In this document: positions 25,895 to 33,596 of the stretch, piece by piece | How the letters are laid out: each line of letters begins with the position of its first letter | Position numbering within the stretch: the first letter of the stretch is position 1 | DNA from: Corynebacterium otitidis ATCC 51513 | GTDB taxonomy: Bacteria; Actinomycetota; Actinomycetes; Mycobacteriales; Mycobacteriaceae | Reading direction: 5' to 3' | Length of the DNA stretch: 38,836 bases | Assembly: GCF_000296405.1 (NCBI RefSeq) | Contig: NZ_JH815193.1 | Location: 556,238-595,073 of the forward strand | Program-made: the position numbers and the translations under genes | Notes under the pieces: model-generated | The model's input: the letters and a program-made list of their open reading frames with translations, nothing else | What the model was told of the DNA's origin: nothing | Database searches by the model: none

Positions 25895-27115
25895 TTAGCC
25901 GGCGGGCTCGATGGCGGCGAGGATGTCCTCCTCGCCGAGGTCCTCGACCTGGGAGCGGCGGGCGAGCTCCGCGGCCTTCTTGCGCTTGCCGAAGGTGTTC
26001 CACGTGAGCACCCCGTCGACGAGGAGGCGCTCACCGTCGCCGTGGGTGTAGAAGACGACCGCGGCGGTGCGCTCGTCGTTCCACCGCTCGATGACGTGGA
26101 GCCTCGTGTCCGTGCGCCCGACGGCCTCGTAGCCGTTGTCGAAGAGGTCGGCGAAGAACATCGGGGTGCGCTCGTAGACGGTGTCCTCCCCGGTCATCGC
26201 GCTTCCTGCGGCGGTGCCTCCCTTCTCGGCGTTGTCCTGGTGAGCGACGCCGCGCCGCCCGAAGACGGGGTCGGTGAACGTCGCGATGTCGCCGGCGGCG
26301 TAGACGTCAGGCGCGGAGGTCTGCAGGCTCTCGTCGACGGCGACGCCGCCGCCCTCGAGCTCGAGGCCGGCCTCGCGGGCGAGCTTCGTGTTGAGCGTGG
26401 CGCCGAGCCCCGCGACGAGGTAGTCGAAGCGGTGCTCCTCGCCGTCCGCGCCGCGGGCGACGACGTGGTCGCCGTCGTCGGCGGCCTCCTTGAGCCTAAA
26501 GCCCGACTTGAGGGCCACGCCGTGGTCGGCGAAGTCCTTCTCCACCACCTTCGAGATCGAGGCGGGGAACAGCCCGCCGAGCGCCCGCTCGCCGGGGTGG
26601 AGCAGCGTGACGTCGAGGTCCTCGGTGCTCAGCGCGGCGGCGACCTCGCCGGCGATGAACCCGCCGCCGACGACCCCGATGTGCTTGGCCTCGCCGGCGG
26701 CCTCGCGCAGGCGCCGGTAGTCGGCGACGTTGCGCAGGTAGAGCACCCTCTTCGAGTCGCCGGGTGCGGTCTTAGGCCCCGCGCCGGTGGCGAGCAGGAG
26801 CTTGCCGTAGCCGACGGTGGCGCCGCCCGCCTCAATCTCGTGGTCGTCGGGGCGAAGGGCGGTCACCTTCGTCTCGGCGTGGAACTCCGCGCCGGTGTCG
26901 GCAGCAGTGCCGAGCGCCTGCGAGGCGGGGTCGGGGTCGTCGCCGAACCACAGCCCCTTGGAGAGCTCCGGGCGGTAGACGGGCTCGTCGGCCTCGTCGC
27001 TGAAGATCGCGATCGAGGCGTCCTCGTCGCGCTTGCGGATCGCCCGGGCTGCCTTGTCGGCGGCGACTCCCCCGCCGACGATGACGTAGTCGTACCGGTC
27101 GCGAATCTCTGCCAT
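25895..27115 (-). CDS. FAD-dependent pyridine nucleotide-disulfide-type oxidoreductase
   Basis: The 406-residue protein has an N-terminal FAD-binding Rossmann motif (YDYVIVGGGVAADKAARAI), a second dinucleotide motif (GVVGGGFIAGEVAAAL), and the FAD-closing segment DVYAAGDIATF. The layout is that of ferredoxin-reductase, AIF and monodehydroascorbate-reductase-like enzymes: no CxxxxC redox disulfide is seen near the first motif, so it is not a lipoamide or mycothione reductase. ATG 27115 is chosen because AAGGAGG lies upstream. The gene stands alone downstream of the methyltransferase. The electron acceptor is unknown. Confidence 0.88.
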   Translation of the reverse strand: MAEIRDRYDYVIVGGGVAADKAARAIRKRDEDASIAIFSDEADEPVYRPELSKGLWFGDDPDPASQALGTAADTGAEFHAETKVTALRPDDHEIEAGGATVGYGKLLLATGAGPKTAPGDSKRVLYLRNVADYRRLREAAGEAKHIGVVGGGFIAGEVAAALSTEDLDVTLLHPGERALGGLFPASISKVVEKDFADHGVALKSGFRLKEAADDGDHVVARGADGEEHRFDYLVAGLGATLNTKLAREAGLELEGGGVAVDESLQTSAPDVYAAGDIATFTDPVFGRRGVAHQDNAEKGGTAAGSAMTGEDTVYERTPMFFADLFDNGYEAVGRTDTRLHVIERWNDERTAAVVFYTHGDGERLLVDGVLTWNTFGKRKKAAELARRSQVEDLGEEDILAAIEPAG

Positions 27116-27280
27116 GTCGCCTGCCTCCTTCGCGGTTTTTTTAGAAACGACGTCGATGATCAAGCGTTCGTCGTGGTCGTCATCCCTATCGGCCCCGTAA
27201 CCGAGTGGGGCGTTAACCCCACCATAGGCCGGGCCGGCGCGTCGGCGAGCGGAGTTTCTTGGGCGCGGGGGTGGCTGACG

Positions 27281-27303
27281 GCCCGCCTCAGGGCCAGGCG
27301 GGC
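27281..27303 (-). terminator. Hairpin after the SPOUT methyltransferase gene
   Basis: A perfect 8-bp stem, GCCCGCCT (27281-27288) with AGGCGGGC (27296-27303), lies just past the methyltransferase stop codon. There is no T-tract. Confidence 0.4.
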
Positions 27304-27311
27304 GGAGGGGC

Positions 27312-28172
27312 CTACTCGGCGCGGAGGCTGCGCTGGCGCTCGTAGAGCGCGACCGCCGCGGAGGTGGCGACGTTGAGGGAGTCGGTGCCCGGCGCCATGG
27401 GGATGCGGGCGCGCACGTGGGTGGCGCGCATAGCGTGCTCGGTGAGCCCCGGGCCCTCGGCGCCGACGAGCAGCGCGAGCCGCTCGACCGGCTTTCCGTC
27501 GGGGCCGAGCACGGCGTCGGCAACGTGGGCGGCGTTCTCGTCTGGGGTGAGCGAGACGGTGCGGAAGCCCTCGTCGTGGAGCGCCTCGAGGCCGCGCTGC
27601 CACGTCGTATAGCCGCCCTCGAGGCGGGCGAAAGGCACGCGCAGCACGTGACCCATGGACACGCGCACGGAGCGCCGGTAGAGCGGGTCGGCGCAGCCGC
27701 TGCCGAAGAGCACCCCGTCGACCCCGAGGCCCGCGGCGCTGCGGAACAGCGCGCCGATGTTCTCGTGGTCGCCGACGCCTTCTAAGACGACGAGGGTGCG
27801 GGCCCCTTCGGTGACCTCCTCGACGGAGAGCTCGCCCGCGCGGTCCGCCGCGGCGAGCAGCCCGCGGTGCATGTCGAAGCCCGCGACCTGCCGCAAGGTC
27901 TCGCGGGTCACCTCGTAGACGGGCACGTCCTCGGGCACGGGTGTCTCGGCGAGGAAGGACTCGAGCCGGTTGCCGAAGCCGACGATGGCGCGCACGGGGA
28001 AGCGCGACTCCAAGAGCCGGCCGACGACGAGCGGCCCCTCGGCGACGACGAGCCCCTTCCCGCCGGGCAGGTCGGGGCGCGAGTCGGAGTGGTTGAGGTC
28101 GCGAAAATCGTCGAGCCGCGGGTCCTCGGGGTCGCTGACGAGGATGGTCGTCGCCTGCTTCTCGTTCATCAC
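27312..28172 (-). CDS. TrmH/SpoU-family RNA 2'-O-methyltransferase
   Basis: The 286-residue protein has an N-terminal substrate-binding region and a C-terminal SPOUT knot: VLEGVGDHENIGALFRSAAGLGVDGVLF (motif 1), LVGAEGPGL (motif 2) and PMAPGTDSLNVATSAAVALYE (motif 3, SAM-binding knot). This family methylates ribose in tRNA or rRNA; the exact target cannot be told. Start is GTG 28172 (or ATG 28169): a TAGCAT -10 box ends exactly six bases before the GTG, which suggests a leaderless message. Confidence 0.92.
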   Translation of the reverse strand: MMNEKQATTILVSDPEDPRLDDFRDLNHSDSRPDLPGGKGLVVAEGPLVVGRLLESRFPVRAIVGFGNRLESFLAETPVPEDVPVYEVTRETLRQVAGFDMHRGLLAAADRAGELSVEEVTEGARTLVVLEGVGDHENIGALFRSAAGLGVDGVLFGSGCADPLYRRSVRVSMGHVLRVPFARLEGGYTTWQRGLEALHDEGFRTVSLTPDENAAHVADAVLGPDGKPVERLALLVGAEGPGLTEHAMRATHVRARIPMAPGTDSLNVATSAAVALYERQRSLRAE

Positions 28173-28178
28173 CCCGCC

Positions 28179-28184
28179 ATGCTA
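28179..28184 (-). promoter_or_regulatory. -10 box of the SPOUT methyltransferase gene (leaderless)
   Basis: TAGCAT on the minus strand, six bases before GTG 28172. It overlaps the first arm of the inverted repeat that runs into the stop codon of the purine permease gene. Confidence 0.55.
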
Positions 28185-28205
28185 GCCGCGGCGATCCCGG
28201 CTAGC
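28181..28205 (-). repeat. Inverted repeat spanning the permease stop codon
   Basis: GCTAGCCG (28181-28188) and CGGCTAGC (28198-28205) form a perfect 8-bp dyad. It contains the permease TAG stop and overlaps the -10 box of the next gene, so it may act both as a weak terminator and as a control site. Confidence 0.45.
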
Positions 28206-29658
28206 CGAGCGCCTCGACGATGGGCTCGGCGGCGAAGTACACGACGAACAGCGCGGAGACGAGCCACATGATCCAGTGGATGCGCCGCGCCTTGCCCGCC
28301 GCGACGAGCACGACGGTGTGCGCGATGAAGCCCACGCCGATGCCGTTGGCGATCGAGTAGGTAAACGGCATGACGACGATGGTGAGGAACGCCGGCAGGG
28401 CGACCTCGAGGCGGGAGAAGTCGATGTCGCCGATCTGGCCGATCATCAGGCAGCCCACGACGACGAGCACCGGGGCGGCCGCCTCGATGGGGACGATCTC
28501 GTAGAGCGGGGTGAAGAACATCGCGGCGATGAACAGCAGCCCCGTGACGATCGTGGAGAGCCCCGTGCGCGCCCCGTCGCCGATGCCCGCAGCGGAGTCC
28601 GCGAACACGGTGTTCGACGACGACGAGGTCACGCCGCCGACGATGGCGCCCGCGCCCTCGACGACGAGCGCGCGGCGCAGGTTCGGCAGGCGGCCCTGCT
28701 CGTCGACGAGGCCGGCCTGCTTGCCGAGCGCGGTCATCGTGCCCATCGCGTCGAAGAAGTTCGCGAGCACGAGCGTGAAGATGAGCATCGCCGCGGTGAA
28801 CGCGCCGATGCGGCTAAACGCCCCGAAGAGGTCGACGTTGCCCACCAGGGAGAGATCCGGCACCCCGCCGAGCGAGTCGGGCAGCTCCGGCACACCGAAG
28901 GACCACTCGCTGCCCTCGCGCTCGCTCGTGCCGGTGAGCTGCTCGACGATAAGGGCGACGATCGTCGTCGCGACGACCCCGATGAACAGCCCGCCGCGCA
29001 CCTGGCGCACGACGAGCACCCCGCAGATCACCAGCCCGATGAGGAACGTCACCGTCGGCCACGACGCGATCGAGCCCGCGTCGCCGAGCTGCACCGGCAC
29101 GGTGGTCTCCGCGTCGTCAGGCACGCGCGTGACGAAGCCCGCGTCGACGAGCCCGATGAGCGTGATGAACAGGCCGATGCCCACACCGATCGCGGACTTC
29201 AGCGAGGCCGGGATCGCGTTGAACACCGCCTCCCTAAAGCCCGTCACGGCGAGCACGACGATCACCACACCCTCGACGACGACGAGCCCCATCGCCTCGG
29301 GCCACGTGAGCCCCTCGCCCGCGACGAGGGTCACCGCGACAAGCGTGTTGATGCTCAGGCCCGTGGCGATCCCGAACGGGAAGCGCGCCACCAGCCCGAA
29401 CGCAATCGACATGACGCCCGCGGCGAGCGCCGTGACCGCCGCGACCTGCGCTGGCTCGAGCACGTCGCCGTTCGCGTCGGGGATGTCGCCGAGGATGAGC
29501 GGGTTGAGGATGACGATATAGGCCATCGCGAAGAACGCGACGACCCCGGCGCGCAGCTCCGTGCGCACGCTCGAGCCGCGCGCGCTGATCGAGAAGAAGC
29601 GGTCCAGACCGCCCGCACGCGCCTCGGCGGTCGCCCCGCCCGTATCGCCACTCGCCAT
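28201..29658 (-). CDS. NCS2-family purine (guanine/hypoxanthine/xanthine) permease
   Basis: The 485-residue membrane protein has about 12-14 hydrophobic segments. The AzgA/PbuG-type signatures are visible: TELRAGVVAFFAMAYIVILNP at the first helix, GLSINTLVAVTL, and TSSSSNTVFADSAAGIGDGARTGLSTIVTG in the core. It imports purine bases by proton symport. ATG 29658 is chosen because AAAGGGGA lies upstream; the open frame extends further into leader sequence. No purine riboswitch was recognised in the leader, which holds a small hairpin with a T-rich loop. Confidence 0.93.
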   Translation of the reverse strand: MASGDTGGATAEARAGGLDRFFSISARGSSVRTELRAGVVAFFAMAYIVILNPLILGDIPDANGDVLEPAQVAAVTALAAGVMSIAFGLVARFPFGIATGLSINTLVAVTLVAGEGLTWPEAMGLVVVEGVVIVVLAVTGFREAVFNAIPASLKSAIGVGIGLFITLIGLVDAGFVTRVPDDAETTVPVQLGDAGSIASWPTVTFLIGLVICGVLVVRQVRGGLFIGVVATTIVALIVEQLTGTSEREGSEWSFGVPELPDSLGGVPDLSLVGNVDLFGAFSRIGAFTAAMLIFTLVLANFFDAMGTMTALGKQAGLVDEQGRLPNLRRALVVEGAGAIVGGVTSSSSNTVFADSAAGIGDGARTGLSTIVTGLLFIAAMFFTPLYEIVPIEAAAPVLVVVGCLMIGQIGDIDFSRLEVALPAFLTIVVMPFTYSIANGIGVGFIAHTVVLVAAGKARRIHWIMWLVSALFVVYFAAEPIVEALG

Positions 29659-29855
29659 AGCCGAGTCGTCCCCTTTGCTTCTCGCTGCGCCGGCGCGCCG
29701 CCGGCCCGATTCGCCGCGCCCCGCGGCGACGGGGCCCTCAAAAATAAGAAGGCCGCCGTGGGTTCGCCCGGCGCGCGTGCCCGCCCGCGCGGGCGAGGCG
29801 AATACTAAGCGTGCCCGCCGCACCCCCGGGAGGCAACCCGCCTGAACCGGGGCGG

Positions 29856-29861
29856 CAAGAT
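29856..29861 (+). promoter_or_regulatory. Candidate -10 box of the glutaminyl cyclase gene
   Basis: CAAGAT lies exactly six bases before ATG 29868. The spacing matches the other leaderless starts in the window, although the first base departs from TAnnnT. Confidence 0.35.
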
Positions 29862-29867
29862 GGTGGC

Positions 29868-30806
29868 ATGAGCAACCACGCGCGCAGGGCAGTCGGGCTC
29901 GCCGCGCTCGCCGGGGCGGCCGCGCTCGCGGCGGGCTGCGCCGGCCCGGGCGGCGACGCCGCCCCCACGACCGGCGGGGCGACGGCCAGGCCGGGCGCGG
30001 ACCCGGACCCCGCGAGCCTCGCCGTCGAGGTGCACGACACCCACCCGTTCGACGCGGACTCGTTCACCCAGGGCCTCGAGCTCGAGGAGGGTGGCACGCT
30101 GCTCGTCGGCACAGGGAGAGAAGGCGAGTCGCGCGTCTACCGCCGCGCCCCCGACGGGGAGGAGTTAGAGAGCGCCGAGCTCGACGACGACCTCTTCGGC
30201 GAGGGCGTCGCGCGCGTCGGCGACACCGTCTGGCAGCTGACGTGGCGCGAAGGCGTCGTCGTCGAGCGCGACTCCGAGACGCTTAACGAGCGCGCCCGCC
30301 ACGAGATCCCCGGCGAGGGCTGGGGCCTGTGCTTCTTCCCCGAGGACCCGTTGGGCGAGGAGCCCGGCGGGGTGCTCTACCAGTCGGAGGGCACAGGAGA
30401 CCTCATCCGCCGCGACCCCGAGACTTTCGGGGAGCTCGGCCGGGTGAGCGCCCCGGCGGGCGTCGACGGGCTCAACGAGCTCGACTGCGCCACCGGCGAG
30501 GGCGCCGACCCCGCCGGCGGGGACGCGGACTCGGTGGTGTGGGCGAACGTCTTCCCCACCGACGAGATCCTCGGCCTCGACCCGGCCACCGGCGAGGTGC
30601 TCGCCACGGTCGACGCGGCGGAGCTCGCCGCCGGCACCCCGGCCGCGGGCGAGGACCCCGACCACGTGCTCAACGGCATCGCCCACGTCCCCGGCACCGG
30701 GCGCTTCCTGTTGTCGGGGAAGAAGTGGCCGGTGCTCTACGAGGTGGAGTTCGTCCCCGCCGCCGAGCGGGAGACGGCCTCACGCCCAGCGGGCGCGGGC
30801 CGATAG
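29868..30806 (+). CDS. Glutaminyl-peptide cyclotransferase lipoprotein
   Basis: The 312-residue protein starts at ATG 29868. A lipoprotein signal ends in LAAGC (C about 23). The mature part is a beta-propeller of the plant/bacterial glutamine cyclotransferase type: HPFDADSFTQGLEL at the start, WQLTWREG, EGWGLCFF, GLNELDC, VWANVFPTDEI and HVLNGIAHVPGTGRFLLSGKKWPVLYEV, all hallmarks of the family. It converts N-terminal Gln of exported peptides to pyroglutamate outside the membrane. The next gene begins 10 bp later. Confidence 0.93.
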   Translation: MSNHARRAVGLAALAGAAALAAGCAGPGGDAAPTTGGATARPGADPDPASLAVEVHDTHPFDADSFTQGLELEEGGTLLVGTGREGESRVYRRAPDGEELESAELDDDLFGEGVARVGDTVWQLTWREGVVVERDSETLNERARHEIPGEGWGLCFFPEDPLGEEPGGVLYQSEGTGDLIRRDPETFGELGRVSAPAGVDGLNELDCATGEGADPAGGDADSVVWANVFPTDEILGLDPATGEVLATVDAAELAAGTPAAGEDPDHVLNGIAHVPGTGRFLLSGKKWPVLYEVEFVPAAERETASRPAGAGR

Positions 30807-30809
30807 GCT
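30804..30809 (+). promoter_or_regulatory. -10 box of the DUF2771 gene, overlapping the upstream stop codon
   Basis: TAGGCT begins with the TAG stop codon of the cyclotransferase gene (30804-30806) and ends seven bases before ATG 30817. The downstream gene should therefore be transcribed independently and leaderless. Confidence 0.5.
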
Positions 30810-30816
30810 AAGCGGC

Positions 30817-31389
30817 ATGGCAACCCCGAAGGAGAAGCGCCGCCGCGCGGCGCTGCAGGTCCTCGCCCTCGTCGTGCTCGTCGCGGTGGCCATCGCCGCC
30901 GGCTACGGGGTGCGCCAGTGGCTCAACAGCCGGACCGAGCCCGACCCCGGCAGCGTCGCCCTGACGATCTCCTGGGGCGACGAGGAGCGCGAGGTGCTGC
31001 CCTACCTGGCGTGCGCCCCGGGCAGCGAGTGCCCCGAGGGCGAGCCGGAGCGCGTCTCCCTGTCCGCGACGGACGAGCTCACCATCTCGCTGCCGCGCTC
31101 GGTCGCGGACCACGAGTGGAAGCTGCTCACCCTCTACGACGACCCGCGGGCCAACGACGAGCGCGTCTTCCCCGGCAACCACGACGACGAGATCACCCTC
31201 CCCGGCTCCGTCGACCCGGAGGAGCACGGCGTCCCGCGCCCCCGCCTCGCGGTCGTGGAGATCTCCTCGGTGATGATCGGCACCGACGACGACGGCGAGG
31301 AGACGCCGTACTCGACGATCTGGTCGATCGGCAACGACGAGGTCGACCTCGAGGAGGCGTGGGCCGACGAGGAGGGCGCGGACGAGTAG
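30817..31389 (+). CDS. DUF2771-family membrane-anchored protein
   Basis: The 190-residue protein has a basic N-terminus (KEKRRRAA), one transmembrane helix (about 12-32) and an exported domain with two cysteines (CAPGSEC) and the DUF2771 pattern (VALTISWG near the start, DHEWKLLTLYDDPR, STIWSIGNDEVD at the end). The family is restricted to actinobacteria; the function is unknown. It follows the glutaminyl cyclase closely and meets cspB end to end, the two coding regions abutting at 31389/31390. Confidence 0.85.
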   Translation: MATPKEKRRRAALQVLALVVLVAVAIAAGYGVRQWLNSRTEPDPGSVALTISWGDEEREVLPYLACAPGSECPEGEPERVSLSATDELTISLPRSVADHEWKLLTLYDDPRANDERVFPGNHDDEITLPGSVDPEEHGVPRPRLAVVEISSVMIGTDDDGEETPYSTIWSIGNDEVDLEEAWADEEGADE

Positions 31390-31770
31390 CTAGCGGTCGA
31401 GCTCCGCGGCGATCGCGCGGAGGATCTCGGCGACCTGCTCGCCCTCCTTGCGGCCCGGGAAGCGCCCGTTACGCAGCTGGGACTGCACGCCGCCCTCGAG
31501 GAGCCTCACGACGTCCTCGATCATGCTGTTGAGCTCCTCCGGGGAGTGCTTGTGGTGCGGGGTCCGCGGCTTGTCGAGCACCGCGAGCCGGAGCGCCTGC
31601 GGGCCGCGGCGGCCCGACGCGAAGTCGAACTCGACGCGCTGGCCCGGGAAGAGCTCGTCGACGCCCTCGGGCAGCACCTGCTTGCCGATGTAGACGTCCT
31701 CGAAGCCGGGGTTCGACGCGAAGCCGAAGCCCTTGTCCGCGTCGTACCACTTGACCTTTCCACGCGGCAT
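31390..31770 (-). CDS. cspB: Long-form cold shock protein CspB
   Basis: The 126-residue protein has an N-terminal cold-shock domain (1-66) with RNP1 KGFGFAS and an RNP2-like DVYIGK, followed by a helical C-terminal extension (about 75-126, PEELNSMIEDVVRLLEGGVQSQL) absent from the 67-residue classical CspA. This two-part form is typical of corynebacteria and mycobacteria. It binds single-stranded nucleic acid. AAAGGAG lies about 10 bases before the ATG. Confidence 0.93.
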   Translation of the reverse strand: MPRGKVKWYDADKGFGFASNPGFEDVYIGKQVLPEGVDELFPGQRVEFDFASGRRGPQALRLAVLDKPRTPHHKHSPEELNSMIEDVVRLLEGGVQSQLRNGRFPGRKEGEQVAEILRAIAAELDR

Positions 31771-31849
31771 GGTTGTTCTCCTTTCACTTCACCATTTCGG
31801 AAGCCTGGGCGGCCGGCTGTTGCGGCCGGCGCGCGGGTGCGAAGAGACG

Positions 31850-31883
31850 AAAAAGGCCCCGCGGCGCTCCTCGCCGCGGGGCC
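31850..31883 (-). terminator. Rho-independent terminator
   Basis: A perfect 12-bp stem (31855-31866 with 31872-31883), five-base loop, and TTTTT on the minus strand. It ends the transcript of the small gene at 31940-32137 and separates it from cspB. Confidence 0.92.
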
Positions 31884-31939
31884 CGGGCCTCGCTCGGGGA
31901 TCCGAGCGGCGGGGCCGAAGTGACCGTCGTTGTCGGCGG

Positions 31940-32137
31940 CTAGCCCTCCTTGTTGATCCGCGTGTAGGGGTGCACGTACCCCAGATCCTCGGAGGGGCGC
32001 GGGAGGACGAGGTCGTCCCCGAACGGGCTCGACGCGCCCGCCAGGAAGGACTCCAGCTCCGTCACCGCGTGACCGCCGCCGTAGACCTCCTTGGGCCACG
32101 CGGGGTCGACATACCCTTGCGTCTCTTTGCTCGCCAT
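31940..32137 (-). CDS. Small conserved-looking hypothetical protein
   Basis: A 65-residue soluble protein, rich in Gly, Pro and aromatic residues (GYVDPAWPKEVYGGGHA..., then VLPRPSEDLGYVHPYTRI). No family is recognised. It looks like a real gene: a CATGAT -10-like box (32145-32150) lies seven bases before ATG 32137, and a strong terminator with a five-T tract (31850-31883) follows. Codon use is like its neighbours. It forms its own short transcription unit. Confidence 0.65.
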   Translation of the reverse strand: MASKETQGYVDPAWPKEVYGGGHAVTELESFLAGASSPFGDDLVLPRPSEDLGYVHPYTRINKEG

Positions 32138-32253
32138 GGTTCCCATCATGCCAGAATCCCCGCCCCGGCGGTAGCCATCCCCGGGCGCGATAGAGTAGCC
32201 CTCGCGAACCCCGCACCCGGCGAGCTGACGAGACTTGAGGTGACCCGCCCCCT

Positions 32254-32901
32254 ATGGCCATGAAGGTGTTCCGCTTCGACGTCGACGAGGCCTACGCGCG
32301 CAAGAACAACGAGCTGTTGCGCGACACGAGGCGCGTGCGGCTGAGCGCGTTCCTCCTCGCCGCGCTGTTCGTCGCCGGCGCGGTCGCGGCGGTGGCGTTC
32401 ATCGACACCCCGGCCGCGGCGTGGATCCTCGCGGGGGTGCTCGCCGCGATGGCGGTCGCGTTCGTCGCGGTCGGCATCGTCGTGCCGCGCAAGGTCGGCT
32501 CCCCCGCCGAGCTGTACGCGAGCTACCCGCTCGCGCCCGCGATCGTCGCGGAGGTCAACGCCCGCGACGTCGTGCTCATGGCGCTCGTCAACACCAACGT
32601 CGACCCCGACCGGGAGCCCACGTGGGCGCTCGCGCTGCGCACCGTCACCCGCATCGAGGGCCACCGCGGCGTCAAGGGCGAGCGGGTGCCGGTCGCCGCG
32701 GTCTACGGCCGGCGCGGCGTGCGCGACCAGTCCCAGTGGCTGGAGGTCACCCCCATGCCGATCGCGTGGGGCACCCCCGACGGCGACGTCGTCGCCGCCG
32801 CGATCCGCGCCATCCCCGACGAGCAGTGGCGCAAGCTCAACCAGAACAAGCACCGCTTGAGCGAGGTGCAGGACACCCGCAACGACCTGCTCACGCTCTA
32901 G
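32254..32901 (+). CDS. DUF3239-type membrane protein
   Basis: The 215-residue protein has a cytoplasmic N-terminus (MKVFRFDVDEAYARKNNELLRDTRR), two transmembrane helices (about 28-48 and 52-74) and a C-terminal soluble domain (80-215) with the pattern VLMALVNTNVDP, WALALRTVTRIEGH and SQWLEVTPMPIAWGTPD. It resembles the corynebacterial DUF3239 family of unknown function. A TAGAGT box lies about 60 bases upstream. Start may be ATG 32254 or ATG 32260. Confidence 0.82.
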   Translation: MAMKVFRFDVDEAYARKNNELLRDTRRVRLSAFLLAALFVAGAVAAVAFIDTPAAAWILAGVLAAMAVAFVAVGIVVPRKVGSPAELYASYPLAPAIVAEVNARDVVLMALVNTNVDPDREPTWALALRTVTRIEGHRGVKGERVPVAAVYGRRGVRDQSQWLEVTPMPIAWGTPDGDVVAAAIRAIPDEQWRKLNQNKHRLSEVQDTRNDLLTL

Positions 32902-32944
32902 GAGCCCCGCCCCTGCCCCGAAAGGCGGCGGGTCCGCCCGGGCC

Positions 32945-33439
32945 TTAGGGCGCCTGGACCGGGTCGAAGCGCGAGCGGTAGTACACCAGCGGCGCGGCCC
33001 CCGGCACCTGCCGGGAGAGGTCCGGCTCAACGAGCACGACGACGTGGTCGCCGACGTCGTGCTGCCGGGTGATCTTCCCCGCGAGGTGCGCGCTCGCCCC
33101 GCCGAGGAGCACCGCCTCGCCGTCGCTTGACCATTCGACCCCGTCGAAACGCCGCTCCCGCGGGCCGGCGAGCTGGCGCACCTGGGCCTCGTGGCTCTCC
33201 GTGAGTACGGAGAGCCCCACCCGCTCGGCGCGCTCGAGGATCGGCCACGTCGTCGACGAGCGCTTGACGCTGAAGCTCACGACCGTGGGGTCGAAGCTCA
33301 CGACGACGAACGACCCGACGACCATCCCGATCGGCTCGCCGTCGACGAGCGCGCCCACCGCGACGACCGGGGTCGGGATGTGGTGCATGACCTCCTCGCC
33401 GCTCGCGGGCTTGCGGGACTGGCCTGAAGACTCCGTCAT
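32945..33439 (-). CDS. Flavin reductase-like protein (second copy)
   Basis: The 164-residue protein is of the FMN-binding split-barrel flavin reductase family: TPVVAVGALVDGEPIGMVVGSFVVVSFDPTVVSF, GLSVLTESH and RRFDGVEW, ending PLVYYRSRFDPV. It would reduce FMN with NAD(P)H to feed FMNH2-dependent monooxygenases. ATG 33439 has GAAGGAG directly upstream. It is a close paralogue of the protein at 35843-36364, well over half identical by eye. It lies after the SfnB-like gene across a 156-bp gap with a terminator-like hairpin, so it may be partly uncoupled from the rest of the cluster. Confidence 0.92.
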   Translation of the reverse strand: MTESSGQSRKPASGEEVMHHIPTPVVAVGALVDGEPIGMVVGSFVVVSFDPTVVSFSVKRSSTTWPILERAERVGLSVLTESHEAQVRQLAGPRERRFDGVEWSSDGEAVLLGGASAHLAGKITRQHDVGDHVVVLVEPDLSRQVPGAAPLVYYRSRFDPVQAP

Positions 33440-33557
33440 CTCTCCTTCACGATTCCTCAACGCCTCGAATGTGCCTTCCTGTCCTTTCGGGCAGGTTTAC
33501 CACGGTTTCGGGCGCGGGAACACGGTGGCGGGCGCCACCTCCCCGGGCGCGCGCATG

Positions 33558-33596
33558 AAAAGGGCCCGCCGGGCGGGCGCGCCCGGGCGGCGGGGC
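33558..33596 (-). terminator. Terminator-like hairpin between the SfnB-like gene and the second flavin reductase gene
   Basis: A very GC-rich imperfect stem-loop (33562-33596) starts at the SfnB-like stop codon and is followed by TTTT on the minus strand (33558-33561). It would reduce readthrough into the second flavin reductase gene. Confidence 0.6.

Noticed and set aside
29659..29867. Possible purine riboswitch in the leader of the NCS2 permease
   Set aside because: The conserved core and loop pairs of purine aptamers are not present; only a short GC hairpin with a T-rich loop is seen.
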